A stretch of DNA of 64,000 nucleotides, from the NCBI GenBank assembly GCA_916700875.1, contig CAKAKS010000299.1, forward strand, positions 246,803 to 310,802, written 5' to 3'. The notes beneath the pieces are model-generated. The model had not been told where the DNA came from. It saw only the letters and a list, made by a program, of their open reading frames with translations, and searched no databases. Both the position numbers and the translations under genes were made by a program. The stretch comes from Sebastes aleutianus (lineage: Eukaryota > Chordata > Actinopteri > Perciformes > Sebastidae). Position 1 is the stretch's first letter, and every line of letters begins with the position of its first letter. Below, piece by piece: positions 45,121 through 56,073 of this stretch.

Positions 45121-45773
45121 AAGCCATCGCTAACGGCTAAGCTACTGCTAAGCTACAGTACGATAGCCCAGCTAGCGTTAGCCGAGCTGAATATGTGTGG
45201 TTAAGTCTCTAAAAAGGAGTGAGTTATGAGTGCTTAAGCAGAACTAGTGTAGGTATAAATGTAGCGGGTAATTAGCCGCTGTAGTGAAGAGTATATAACT
45301 ATATTGCCCTGGATGTGCTAGAGCAGCTACAGAACACAGCAGCTACAGAAAGACAAGCAACCGGAAATGAGGCAATACGCTTACAGCAAGCACGTCAGCA
45401 CGTCACTTAATCACTTTTTAATTCTTATTACTAGACTATACACCATCAGACAAAAGTGTGTACACTAGATGTCTATCCGATAGTGTTGTAGCTAAATTTA
45501 CTAAATTGACTTCATGAGCTTCTTTAATGATAAAATCCTAACTATTAGAGAACTTGCATCAAAGCAGGAAATCTTAAGGTCTGCTGATCTCCTTCATTAA
45601 TCCTCAGGATCAACAACTAACCATGTCATTTATTGATTTGCTCATCACATTTGATGTCCTGTTTTGTCACTAATTAAGGCTCCATAACAAAGCTATTGTT
45701 TTGCTGTAAACAGTCATGTGAAATGTAGAACTTAAAGAAGACAACAATTCAGTGATCGATCAAATTGTGTTTT
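45121..45773. other. Non-coding spacer downstream of the Ly6-like gene
   Basis: Nothing recognised. AT-rich, without long frames or tandem repeats. Confidence 0.4.
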
Positions 45774-45779
45774 TTTATT
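45774..45779 (-). other. Polyadenylation signal of the Ly6-like gene
   Basis: AATAAA on the minus strand, about 122 bp beyond the stop codon at 45902-45904, the expected place for a short 3' UTR. Confidence 0.6.
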
Positions 45780-45901
45780 ACAAATATTGACCTGCAGTCA
45801 TTCACAGATTTTACACATCAACATTTTGTTTATTCTCCCAGAGTTACAAATTGGGTAATTAAAGGAGACCGATATAGTGAAGCTGTAGCTGCTGCAGCGC
45901 C

Positions 45902-46602
45902 TCAGAGGAAGACTGTGATGTTGGCTGAGGTAACCAGCTGGACACTGGAACCAGTGGGTATGGCGCTGTTGCACAAGTCTGTGCAACAGCACTTTATGGG
46001 GCCAACACACACATTAATGTTCACGTAGGCCTTGATAATGACACCTGCAAGACATGAAGAAAAAAAACCTCAGTCTCAACTACAATAAAAGCCACCAGGC
46101 GTTTAGTACAGAGATATCTCAGCTCAGATTGACAGATTTGAAATGTTTATATGAGACATGGAAGAACAACTCACCGTTCACATCAGTGGTGGCACAACGG
46201 TCAAGGGGGGCAAGGGGCACAGTCGGACAAGTTACCTTGTCTGTGCGGGTTGCCCCTGAACGTTGGTAGCATCTCAATGCACATGCTGTAGAGAAAGACA
46301 GAATGGTGTCACACATGGATATTTCAATGCTCATTGTTTTACACATTTTTACCAAAAAAAAACCCTGCAAATAAGCTGAGAAATATGAATTTCCTCAACA
46401 AAAAAACCCCCCAAAAAAACAGAAAGGATTACACAACATCTGGATGTGTTGCAGATGAAAGATCTGAACTGATCTGTTAACACAAATATTTCCATCATTT
46501 TCATTATTATATTATAAGCCAAGTCACATGAATAGATCATGATAAGCTGTTTTTACCTCCAGCCAGAGCCATACGCAGGATCTGAGCTCCAGAAAACTGC
46601 AT
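45902..46602 (-). CDS. Ly6/uPAR (three-finger) domain protein, three exons
   Basis: Probably a small secreted or GPI-anchored protein. Exons on the minus strand: 46557-46602, 46175-46285, 45902-46044; 46+111+143 nt = 99 codons plus stop. All borders are AG/GT and phases agree (1-1). Residues 1-18 (MQFSGAQILRMALAGACA) resemble a weak signal peptide. The mature part starts LRCYQRSG and ends with the family signature CCCTDLCNSA. Nine cysteines are visible; the usual second Cys of the CYxC start is Arg. The C-terminus VQLVTSANITVFL is mildly hydrophobic, short for a GPI signal. The three-exon layout and an AATAAA 122 bp past the stop support a real gene. It is surrounded by transposons. The exact family member cannot be named; a CD59-like or Ly6-like paralogue is likely. 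Confidence 0.75.
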
Positions 46603-47774
46603 CGTGAACAGATGGGAAACTGTGTGAGTCAAGAAAAGGAGTCAAGTGGTCAAAATTTTCATTGTGGTCCAGCCCCTCTCTTGAAACAGCAAGATAAAAA
46701 GGAAGTGAGCTGCACCTTATCCCAGAAAAAAAGGGTTACAAGTAGATAGAAGAACTGAAGTGATATTAAATCATCTTTACTAGCAGATCAAATCTCTTTT
46801 GGCTGATACAAATCAGGTAAATATTGCAGTATAGTTTACTTCAAAGTATTCCACTGATTGATGCAGCGACACAACTGACATTTCACATTTATTTTGCAGC
46901 CTGTGAACAAACTATAAAACATAAGTTATTTTAGTTAATCTAGTTCAGTTTCTCTAAATCAGTCAGGAAGCAGTGGTGTATGGTCTTACATTCAAGATTT
47001 CACTCAAGTAAAAGTAAAAAAGTATTATCAGCAAAATGTTCAATACTTATTTTACCCACGGTATATACAGTATAATATTATTTATTGGAATATAACTGAT
47101 GCTTTAGCACGTAAACAGCATTTAGATGTCACAGCTGGTGGGGGTCAAGCACATTATAACTACTTTATACTGTTCTTTAGAGTATCTAGTAACACCAGCT
47201 GTCAGATAAATGTATACAAGTATCTCAGTGGAGAAGAAGTATCAAGTATGAAATTGAAATACTCAAGTAAAATAAAAGTACATCAAACAGGAAACAGGAA
47301 GTGAACATACCCCACTTTGGAACATTTGTAATGAATTTAATGTTCAATGTGCTCGTTTCCCTTTCTCTACACATACAGTCGGCTATATGTGTTTGTTTTT
47401 GTGTGGACAAACTTGACATCCACATGTTTAGTTACTCTAAACATAACTATGTAATCTTTACATAGGACTACACACCTGAATAAAAACAAAGCCCATTGTA
47501 ATAATCAACTAACAATTCCATATAAGGCAATTTAAGTTCTGTGCAAAGAGTTCTTTTTTTTTTTTTTTTTTTTTATATGTATGCAAAACCATGTTTTTTC
47601 TGTTGTGAACAGGAGGCTTGTGATTGGGGTAGAATCTGTACAGTACTGTTAACCAATCGTGTCAAACCCCCCAATGAATCATGTGAGACAGGAAGAGAAA
47701 GGCGACATCGGTAACCACTTTCTCATGTGGTGGACTCTGATGAGTGTGGTGTTTTAGTGTGCAATGAGGCAAAT
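46603..47774. other. Upstream region of the Ly6-like gene
   Basis: No coding exon seen. AT-rich, with a poly-T run near 47553-47572. Presumably contains the Ly6-like promoter near 46610-46750; no clear TATA box was found on the minus strand. Confidence 0.35.
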
Positions 47775-48858
47775 TTCGTGAAAAACTAAAGCTCCCTCTG
47801 GTGCAATCATCTTCACATAACCTGGGACTTTACTCTTTAGATGGTATATTTTATGTGTGTATTGTCCCTTCTCGCCATCCTTCTCATAAGGTTCATTCTT
47901 CAGCACCTCGATGCCTTCTCCTCCTCCTGTCTCATTCTTGCTGGCCTCAGCCACAGAGAACAGCTGCCCTACTTGATACTCTTCCACAGAGACTGGCAAC
48001 ACTACACGGTATTCCTTGATGAGCAAGGCAAGGCAAGGCAAGGCAGCTTTATTTGTATAGCACATTTCAACAACAGGGCAATTCAAAGTGCTTTACAGAA
48101 ACATTCAAGAACATTGCGACAAAATGCAAAAGAACATTAAGAAATAATTAAAACAGTTATAAAAACATAAAAACATTAAAACATTAAAAATTTGAAAATA
48201 AAAACAAGCTAAAAATAAAAGCTAGGATAGAAACTAAAATTGCATAAAACTCAAAAGAGTAGAAGTTATAGTGCAGTGTCAGAATAAAAGGCACCCGCAA
48301 ACAGGAAAGTTTTAAGCTTTGTTTTAAAAGAAGTGAGAGTTGGAGCGGTCCTGCAGGTTTCTGGGAGCTTGTTCCAGATATTTGGTGCATAAAAACTGAA
48401 TGCTGCTTCTGCATGTTTAGTTCTGACTCTGGGGACACTAAGCAGACCTGATCCAGATGACCTGAGAGGTCTGGATGGTTCATAACACAGCAGAAGATCA
48501 GAAATGTATTTTGGCCCTAAACCATTTAGTGCTTTGTAAACCACCAGCAGTATTTTGAAATCAGTTCTCTGAGAGACAGGCAGCCAGTGTAGAGACTTCA
48601 GAACTGGACTGATGTGATCCACTTTCTTGGTCTTAGTGAGGACTCTAGCAGCAGAGTTCTGAATCAGCTGCAGCTGTCTGATCGATTTTTTAGGAAGACC
48701 AGTAAAGACGCCGTTACAGTAGTCAAGTCGGCTGAAGATAAATGCATGGACTAGTTTTTCCAAATCCTGCTGAGACATCAGTCCTCTAATTCTTCTTATA
48801 TTCTTCAGGTGATAGAAGGCTGTCTTTGTAATTGTCTTAATATGGCTGTTAGCACCAT
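47775..48858 (-). pseudogene. pitpnb: Intronless 5' fragment of a PITP gene, split by a LINE
   Basis: On the minus strand the first part is ATGGTGCT at 48858-48851; after an 825-bp LINE the frame resumes at 48025 and continues to about 47775. It encodes KEYRVVLPVSVEEYQVGQLF, SVAEASKNETGGGEGIEVLK, NEPYEKDGEKGQYTHKIYHL and KVPGYVKMIAPEGALVFHE, the N-terminal ~85 residues of a phosphatidylinositol transfer protein; HLKS and VFHE favour the beta form. Segments that are separate exons in the parent gene are joined without introns, so this is a retrocopy or captured cDNA. It stops at HE, before the conserved KAWNAYPYC, with unrelated sequence after. Keeping the 5' rather than the 3' end is unusual for a retrocopy. 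Confidence 0.8.
48026..48850 (-). mobile_element. L2-like LINE 3' fragment inserted in the PITP copy
   Basis: Minus-strand RT C-terminal frame with SRLDYCNGVFTGLPKKSIRQ and LKSLHWLPVSQRTDFKILLV (48778-48266), then a 3' tail ending in (ttgcc)n at 48026. Both flanks carry AGCA (48022-48025 and 48851-48854), a 4-bp target duplication that falls within the PITP codons 2-3. Confidence 0.85.
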
Positions 48859-49069
48859 CTTCGTCACCCGGGCTGCGCCTGGAGGAGGGGAAGGCATATT
48901 AAAGACCGCTCGGTTACATTGGTGGCAGCGGCGGGATTTTCCGGACTGAGCGCCCATCGTGGAAAATTTAAAAGAAGGACGTATTTAGTAAGTCAAGTGA
49001 GTTGCGAAAGTTCGGTGCTAGCTGGCCACTGCTAGCTCCATTATCGTAGCTGTACCGTGCAGGGAGCAC

Positions 49070-49459
49070 GTGTGGGACCGTCTGCAGGCCGCGCTGGACG
49101 AGCAGGCCTTGACGGAGATTCTTCGCTGTGCCAGGAAGCGGGGGCAGCTGAGGACTCCAGTCTTTCAGGAGGACATGGGAGAAGAAGAAGTAGCCGAGGG
49201 CCAGGGCCCGATAGGAGGCAGCATGGAGGCCGACGACGAGGAGAAGGATGAAGGCGTGCCGGGACATGAGCGCGGCGGTAATGGCGTTGCCGTGGAAGAG
49301 AACGGAGACGAGATGGTTCCCAGGCCCAAGGGTGATGTCGACGACATGGAGAAGTTAGGCATGGAGGATGGTGAAGCTGCGGACCAAGCCGCTGAGGGGG
49401 ATGCAGACAACGACAATGCGGACCAGAAGAATAAGAAGGGGGTTAAGAGATGGCAGTGA
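49070..49459 (+). CDS. Gag-like/acidic protein of the LTR element
   Basis: 129-codon frame from the TTG/GTG region after the primer site; the first ATG (MEA...) is internal, and an earlier conventional start would lie further upstream. The N-terminal part WDRLQAALDEQALTEILRCA looks helical; the rest is Glu/Asp-rich (MEADDEEKDEG). No zinc knuckle. Position just downstream of the primer site suggests a gag remnant, but no similarity was recognised. Confidence 0.35.
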   Translation: MWDRLQAALDEQALTEILRCARKRGQLRTPVFQEDMGEEEVAEGQGPIGGSMEADDEEKDEGVPGHERGGNGVAVEENGDEMVPRPKGDVDDMEKLGMEDGEAADQAAEGDADNDNADQKNKKGVKRWQ

Positions 49460-49624
49460 GCCACAAACAGACTGTTCGTTTCAATGACTTTGTTGCTTAT
49501 GGTTAACTGATTTATTTCAAAGTTGTGATGGTTACATGTTCTACAATTGTCATGCTACTTTAATGAGGGGAGGTGGAATGAGTGAAGATATGGATGGGCA
49601 TGTTTCTTCTGGCAGTAGCGCCTG

Positions 49625-49830
49625 GGTTCAATGTAGTGCGATGGGCTCGGTTTGGATGCAACCCTTGATCTGCGGGCTCTGGATGCGACCCTGGTCTTGC
49701 AGGGCTGTGACGGACTCGACCCTCGACCTCACTGGGTTCTTGATGGACACAACCCTGGTCTTGCGGGGTTCTGACAGACTCAACCCTGAACTTGCGGGCT
49801 CTGGATGGATACAACCCTTGAACACATGGT
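49625..49830. repeat. Degenerate ~60-bp tandem repeat in the LTR element
   Basis: Four diverged copies around gcgggctctggatgcgaccc and tgacggactcgaccctcgac. Confidence 0.6.
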
Positions 49831-50059
49831 GCTATTATATGTACGGGAAATGTGGATGTGTATATGAATGCAACCGCATGTATGTCTAAGTGCTATGTGT
49901 ATCAGCTACCTCTGGTGTACGAATATAGTGAGACATACTGGTTGGGGATGTGCAGATGTGTATGGGGGACGAGAAGGTAACATGGTTTGTCTAAGGGCTA
50001 CGTGGATCAGTTATCTGGTGTGTGAAATAGTGTGACATACCTTGTTGAGATTGTGCAGT

Positions 50060-50345
50060 TAGGTAAGGGGTAGGGGAGAGTGGGGTAAGATGAGCCAATT
50101 TTTACTTATGCTGTCCTCGAGGTTAGGAAAAATGAGACAGAAGCAGAATGAAAACTTGAACCTTAAATTCAGGATCTCTCCTATCAAATGAAATGATCAG
50201 CATGCATCCATCACAAAGCTGTCTGGAAAAAATGACCTTCCCAAAAAAAGTGCTCCTGTGGCTCAACTTGCCCCAGGTAAGGGGTAAGTTGATCCGAGTC
50301 AGTGGGTAAGTTGAGCCATCGTGGGGTAAACTGAACATCTGAGTT
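50060..50345. mobile_element. Inserted element with gggtaag-ttgagcc motifs
   Basis: Starts gagtggggtaagatgagcca, and near its right side has ggggtaagttgatccgagtc, gggtaagttgagccatcgtg and the opposite-strand phrase ggctcaacttgcccc. This resembles ends of a common fish DNA transposon; class not determined. Confidence 0.4.
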
Positions 50346-51264
50346 TTTAAGTTTAAACCTCAGCATAAGTGTGTTAACAAACAGTTTCACAGTTATGAAC
50401 TTGTGAGAACAAACCACCTGTGAGTTTCAAGACCATTGAACAATCAAAATATCATTCAATATTCGACTATATTCCAGTCGTCAAGGTTGCAGGGAAATAT
50501 GAACTGTTGCTCCCTCCTTGCAGTTCCTCCAGCCTTTTGAGGTTGAGGTAGCTCCTTCAGCACATCACTCAGCGGAAAAGATGCCTCATCCTTTTCCTTG
50601 AATACAAAGGTGGGCTTCTCACGTCAAGTGTTCCCCCGGATTCTTCTGAGAAATCTTGCACTCACTTCGTTGCCCTCCAGGCTCTCAACCAAGCCAATGT
50701 AATGGTAGCTCCTGCCTTTGGATACAAAGTTTACTATGACAAAGTCACCAACTGACAGATCTGAGATGTCTGATTCACTTCTCTCATCATTAGAACTCTC
50801 ATGCTCAGAAGTGTCATCAAATGGGATGGCATCACACTCTCCTCAGAACTGCTGTACCCTACATGGAAATTGTTCACTGTTGTAATTTTTTTTGTTTTAA
50901 TGCTGGCAGGTTGATATGAGTGTACACGTGGGTTTATTGCACTTACCCTGTTCCTGTTTAGAAACGGGGACGTTTCCTTTTGGAGGAGGGTAGGTATGTA
51001 ACCTTTATCATGGAGAGGACTATTAGTGAAACACCTCAAGCTAGACTTCCTTCCTGTTGGCAAATACAAGCGAGTACTGAGCTTTTATTGTGAAGGGAAA
51101 GAGGAAGTGTAATGTGTATAACGTGATGCTACTGGGACTAGCACCGGGGAGTCTGGAGATGGGAACGAGTAAAGACGCCAGCATGTTCAAGTCGCTGTCT
51201 CATCGTGTCCTTATTCCATATAATAAATAAGTATAAACGCACATTAAAGACCGCTCGGTTACAC

Positions 51265-52170
51265 TACGAAGCGAGTTCAACATACCCAGGGTATCTTCTC
51301 GTTATCTAGCTTCACTTACCCTAACAAACGAGATCCCGCTAAACTGTACTACGAAGCTGGTTATCAACTCGGTAAATCAACCCAGAGTTTCTCTGTCTCG
51401 TTATGAGCGCGTTCACATGAACGAGGAGGTGTTTGCAGCATCTGACCAATCACAGACATGAACAAGACTACTGACGGACAGACAGAGCGGCACATTATAC
51501 AAAGAGTAAACTATATTAGACAAATACGAAGAAATTAAACACTTAATCCAGGCTAAAAGTAACACAGTTGAAGCTGCTAAATGCAGGGAGGACAGCTGGT
51601 AAAAGAAAAAACTCCTGATGTGTGAATGCGCAAATTAACAGATTTATTAATTTAACGGAATTCTCAAAAGTAAAGTATACTTGACTAAATATAAATAGCG
51701 TTTACAAGAATAATAGATAAATGGAATATACTTCTTTTTACCCTACAAGTGTCAGATGGCGTCTGAGTATTTAAACATCCTTTCACCTGCTTCCTCCCTC
51801 TCTGACGGTGTGAAACGGACTCAAGAGCAAGTCAAAAAAAATATATATATATAAAAATATAATTCAAAGTGGTAAACACCCCCAGCATAAAGTCAGCTGT
51901 CCTTCCTGTATTTGTCAGTTTAAACTGTGTTGTTTATAGCTGGATTATGACTTAAACTTCTTCATATGTGTGTAATATTATCATATAATCACCGCACTGA
52001 GCTCTGATTGGTCAGTACCTCGATAACCGCAAGTCAGTACCTCGATAACCGCAAATCCTGCTTCGTAGTACAGATCTCTGTACTACGAAGCAGGATTTAG
52101 CGTTAGCGAGGTAACTTCAGTGTTAACTCAGGGTTTTCGGTACTACGAAGCTGGTTCACTTCTTACAGGG
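51265..52170. repeat. MITE-like copies sharing tactacgaagc ends
   Basis: The phrase tactacgaagc (or its reverse) occurs at ~51265, 51347, 52060, 52080 and 52141, always next to agc(t/g/a)gg-type continuations and followed by cccagggt- or actcaggg-type sequence. This indicates several related short elements in both orientations with ordinary AT-rich DNA between them. Confidence 0.5.
52053..52098. repeat. Perfect palindrome, 21-bp arms with 4-nt loop
   Basis: Left arm 52053-52073 begins aaatcctgcttcgtagtaca; right arm 52078-52098 is its exact reverse complement; loop atct. Probably two head-to-head MITE termini. Confidence 0.9.
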
Positions 52171-53264
52171 GTAGATCACCATGGTAACTGATGCTGAACG
52201 GCTAACCTGCTCCGGAGCAGTTATGTTCCAGATAAGAGATCAACTCCTATGAAAGCACCTCTTACTGACCAATCAGATCTGGTTCAACATGCTAGCACTG
52301 AAAAACATAAAAGAAACGCAGCACCGTTCTCTTTAATGAGGCTTACCGACATTGGATTCACGGTCTTTGCAAAAATTTAAAAATGAAGTTTAGTTGATTT
52401 TAAATTAAAAAATCAAGTTTGGCTGATTTTTTTTATTTCTAAAAACAACTTTTGGATGTTGAAATGACATTACATTTAAATAGCAACAAGATATCCAGCC
52501 GTCTGGCACAGAGACCGAACACTTGTTAGAATAGAAGGCACACAAAAAAACACATCAGCATTGTCACAATTTGTAAAGTTTATATGGTACGGTAACTGAC
52601 AGTAAGCACTGAGTGTGTGCTGGATTATACCAAGGAACCAAACTAGGTATTAATGTCATGGTTTAGGCCCAAATATCTGCAGTATAGTTGCCTTGTGCTC
52701 CACTTGAACACCGCTTTACGTTACAGTCCAGTGAGAAGTGTTGCCACATCAGAGTGACAGTTTCCAGCCCAATCACAACTTAAAAAAACACCCAATTCAA
52801 TAAAAAACAGCCAAAATCATAAATGCCAGCAAAACCATATTACATGTGCAATAGAAAACACATCATGAGCATACAAAGCTTCATATCTGCATCAAATAAC
52901 CAAAGATAAAATGTTAGATTAACAGGTTATCGCAACCTGCAAAGAGTGCAGTCAGACAATCAAATACACAAATTCTCATTTCAATGTCACCGATGACGAC
53001 GTTAAGGTAAGTACCTCCCTTATCCCTAACCACGACTGAATACAACTAATGCCAATCAAATATACCTCAAATTAAATGAGTCAATGATATGAGTGAACAC
53101 AACAAAGTTTACTGAATATTGTATCTGTGTTTTTGACCATAAAATGACAGCTTGTTTGGTAATATTGTTTTCAAAATATATCCAAAACACCAAATGTTGA
53201 CAAAAGCAGCCTAAATTGCATCTAGATTTAAGTGAAGGTGAACAAATACAATATTATTACACGG

Positions 53265-53530
53265 CTTTGTTGAATACTCGATTCTGATTGGTCAATCACG
53301 GCGTTCTACAGTCTGTTATTTCTCTATAACAGACCGTTGCTATGTATAACAGACCGTTGCTATGGCAGCAGTTCTGATCTCAGACTCTGGAGGACCGTTT
53401 TTGTGTCAAATTATTGATTTCTTAAGTAAGTAGCCGTGTCATAAGCGGGATAATGTACAGCTAGCGGGTTTATTTCACAACAATGACCGGCTCGCTGTAC
53501 ATTATCCCTTACTTATTACCCGAATTAGGT
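53265..53530. mobile_element. Short interspersed element with inverted segment
   Basis: Contains gattctgattggtcaatcac, a doubled tataacagaccgttgctatg, and an inverted pair ggataatgtacag (53449) / ctgtacattatcc (53495). Resembles abundant fish MITE sequence; class unknown. Confidence 0.5.
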
Positions 53531-54115
53531 TCATGGCAGAGACCGTGAGGCTGGTAACTGGTTAAGATTGGACTAGATGAAAAGCCATCTGTGGCTTGTA
53601 TTTTGGTGGCCCAATTAGGACCCTGGGGTAAACCATTAATGTGAGCAATACCGGACAAAAATATGAAAACAAGACCCGTAGCTGCTTTAAAATCTGCATT
53701 AACTGTTTGTTTTTTTGGAAACTAGCTGTAAACACAACATTGACATAATCACCTTATAAAGACCCCAACAAATGCAAATTTGTTAGCTAACAGTAGCTTC
53801 ATTACACATCCGGCTAATTCTGAGCAACATCAGCTTTTCATTGGAGTCGTGTTTCCAGCAACCTAGCTGATAAAAGTCCAATATTTTGTTTGGTTTGTCC
53901 GTCTGAGTAACACCTCTGACATTAAACATGTAATCATTGGACCTTTCCGTGGTACTGTATCCAAAGCAGGATGGAAAGAACATCAGTGCTTGTTGTCAAG
54001 TGGTCATTCACAGCTATACTTTGTTCTATTTATTGTTAAAATATATGAAATTTCCTCCCTTGACATTCATAAAAAAACACAGTTACAACCTCACCTAATT
54101 TGTTTTCTTGAAATT

Positions 54116-54360
54116 AGAGTGCTCCAGGGATGACGCCTTTTTGTAGGCCAACCAGGAAATAAGCATCGCCCTGGTTCCCTCGGCAGAAAGCCAATTGGAT
54201 TGTTCCTTTTGGTTTTGGATTATTGCAGAAAATAAGACCTTATTTCATGCATCGAACTAAAAACCAATTAAAAAAACCCATTGACTTCCAGACGAGGGAA
54301 CCAGAAGTGCTAAAATGCGAACTCATTTCCGTGTTTTAGGACTCATTCCTGTAGCACTCT
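54116..54360. mobile_element. ~245-bp MITE with short inverted ends
   Basis: Left end agagtgctcca; right end reads agagtgctaca in reverse complement. Non-coding interior. Confidence 0.55.
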
Positions 54361-55610
54361 ATAAGCTGCTGAACAACAGACGGCACAGATATGATTATTA
54401 TATCCTACAAGACATAAATGGATGAATGGTTATGGGTTAAAACATGGTAACATCACAGTAAAGCTTCTCAGGTCCAGATACCCTTATTCATGAATCGGCC
54501 AAAACCCTTTTAACACAATCTATAAAGATTTATTCTTACATTCTTTACATTTTATTCTTACAGTCTTGTTAATTTTCATCAATATTTCTGAATGAAAGCT
54601 CTTTAAAAGAATAATTTGTCTGTTAAATATGAAGCTACAGTCAACAGACGGTTTTATGGGGGGTCATGACTATTTCTATTTGCCGGGCACAATGACTTCC
54701 TGGAGTCTTGCTGTCACACATAACCCCCTTTTTAAAACCACAGCTTTTCGTTTGTACGCTGCTTTAGAGGCGGCGGTAGGGAGATTTCTTCAGACAAAGT
54801 GAGTCTTTATGCTGAGCATCAAATATGCCATCAAGGATTATGGTAAAAGTACATTTTATAAAAACAGAAAATACATCGTATGATATTGAAATATAGAAAT
54901 ATTACCAGTTTGGCAGTGTTCTGTGAATAAATGCATTTAGGTGATAGTAGTGTGACAGTGTGGCAGTGCTTTAGACTATACATATACAACTTTTAGTCTA
55001 TTTGAAGGCTGCTGTTGAAAGAGTAACAAAAGTTCACAGGCACAACTGTGTGGAGATAAAGAAATCAGATGATGGATTTCATAAATATCAGAAATTGATA
55101 TCCTTTTGCTACCTAGTGTTATGTTTTTTTGCCACTTTATCGGAGCGCCTGAATTCTATGTGTAAACGTTACGGACAATGCAGCTCAAAGATTCCCACCA
55201 CGGAACAAAAATTGTAGCATCCAAAGTCTATTATCTGCTAAAAAATACCACAATGTAAAGCTTTGCTTTTCCTCCTGAGATGTCAGACGTGTAAAATTGG
55301 TGAAATAAGTAAGAAATCTGACATTGAAGTAAATGTCCTCTCTTCTAAATCTATCTGTACGGAAGCCCTGAGAACCAAGTGAGAAATAAAAAGTCTGATC
55401 TAAATTGTTTTCTCTCCTGTGTTTATGACTTAAGAACAGGTGAAAAAAGCAGCTTTGCCTGAATAATCTTTCTAAGTTCCTTAAAAGAAATTTTCTATCT
55501 GTGAAACAGGTGAAAAAAAATCTTTTGTCTGAGTTTTAATGCACTGTAAAAATGAGGCACATAATACGTGTTGGCAAGCTGTGTAAAATAAAACTCACCT
55601 TGAAGAAAAC

Positions 55611-56073
55611 TAGGGCTGTCAAAGTTAACGTGATAACGCGTTAACTCAAATTTGTTTTAATGCCACTAATTTCTTAGAGTACTAAGATACTGGCATCATA
55701 AGAAACTAGAAAGAACCTAAGGAGTCCAGTGGTACCAACCTGGTAATACCAGCATGTCGCGAAGGAGGTTAAATAACGCTTCAAACTTGCGCTAAACTTT
55801 GGCGAGGAAAAAACTGTCATGGCCATTTTCAAAGGGGTCCCTTGACCTCTGACCTCAAGATATGTGAATGAAAATGAGTTCTATGGGTACCCACGAGTCT
55901 CCCCTTTACAGACATGTATTTATTGATTTCCAATAATAAATATATATATATTTATTAACACTCCCATGTTGATAAGGGTATTAAATACTTGACAAATCTC
56001 CCTTTAAGGTACATTTTGAACAGATAAAAAATGTGTGATCGCGATGAACTATTTTAATCAACTGACAGCCCTT
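55611..56073. mobile_element. hAT-type MITE with perfect 8-bp target duplication
   Basis: Ends tagggctgtca and (reverse complement) aagggctgtca, flanked by AAGAAAAC at 55603-55610 and 56074-56081. Interior shared with the diverged copy at 31330-32150. Eight-bp duplication and ends fit the hAT superfamily. Confidence 0.88.

Larger units (their letters stand above)
48898..51264 (+). mobile_element. Short LTR retroelement with gag-like frame; 5' LTR nearly lost
   Basis: The 3' LTR is 51108-51264 (TGTAATGTG...GGTTACA, with aataaa near 51225), preceded by a polypurine tract at 51092-51107. The same ~20-nt LTR terminus (attaaagaccgctcggttac) recurs at 48898-48918, followed by ttggtggcagcggcgggat as a candidate primer-binding region. 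Only the last ~21-25 bp of the 5' LTR survive; upstream is the PITP fragment. The interior has one gag-like frame and no reverse transcriptase, so it is non-autonomous or decayed. Confidence 0.7.
52171..55610. other. Low-repeat non-coding region
   Basis: No coding exon recognised over 3.4 kb. Two short repeat-like elements (about 53265-53530 and 54116-54360) interrupt otherwise AT-rich unique-looking sequence. If the exon at 56880-56957 is real, part of this could be a long 3' UTR of that gene. Confidence 0.35.

Noticed and set aside
44135..45140. Long Ser/Leu-rich (minus) and Arg/Glu-rich (plus) reading frames
   Set aside because: Both are products of the purine-only GA-rich minisatellite.
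55002..55217. 71-codon reading frame in a quiet region
   Set aside because: No recognisable domain, no splice context and ordinary composition; expected by chance.
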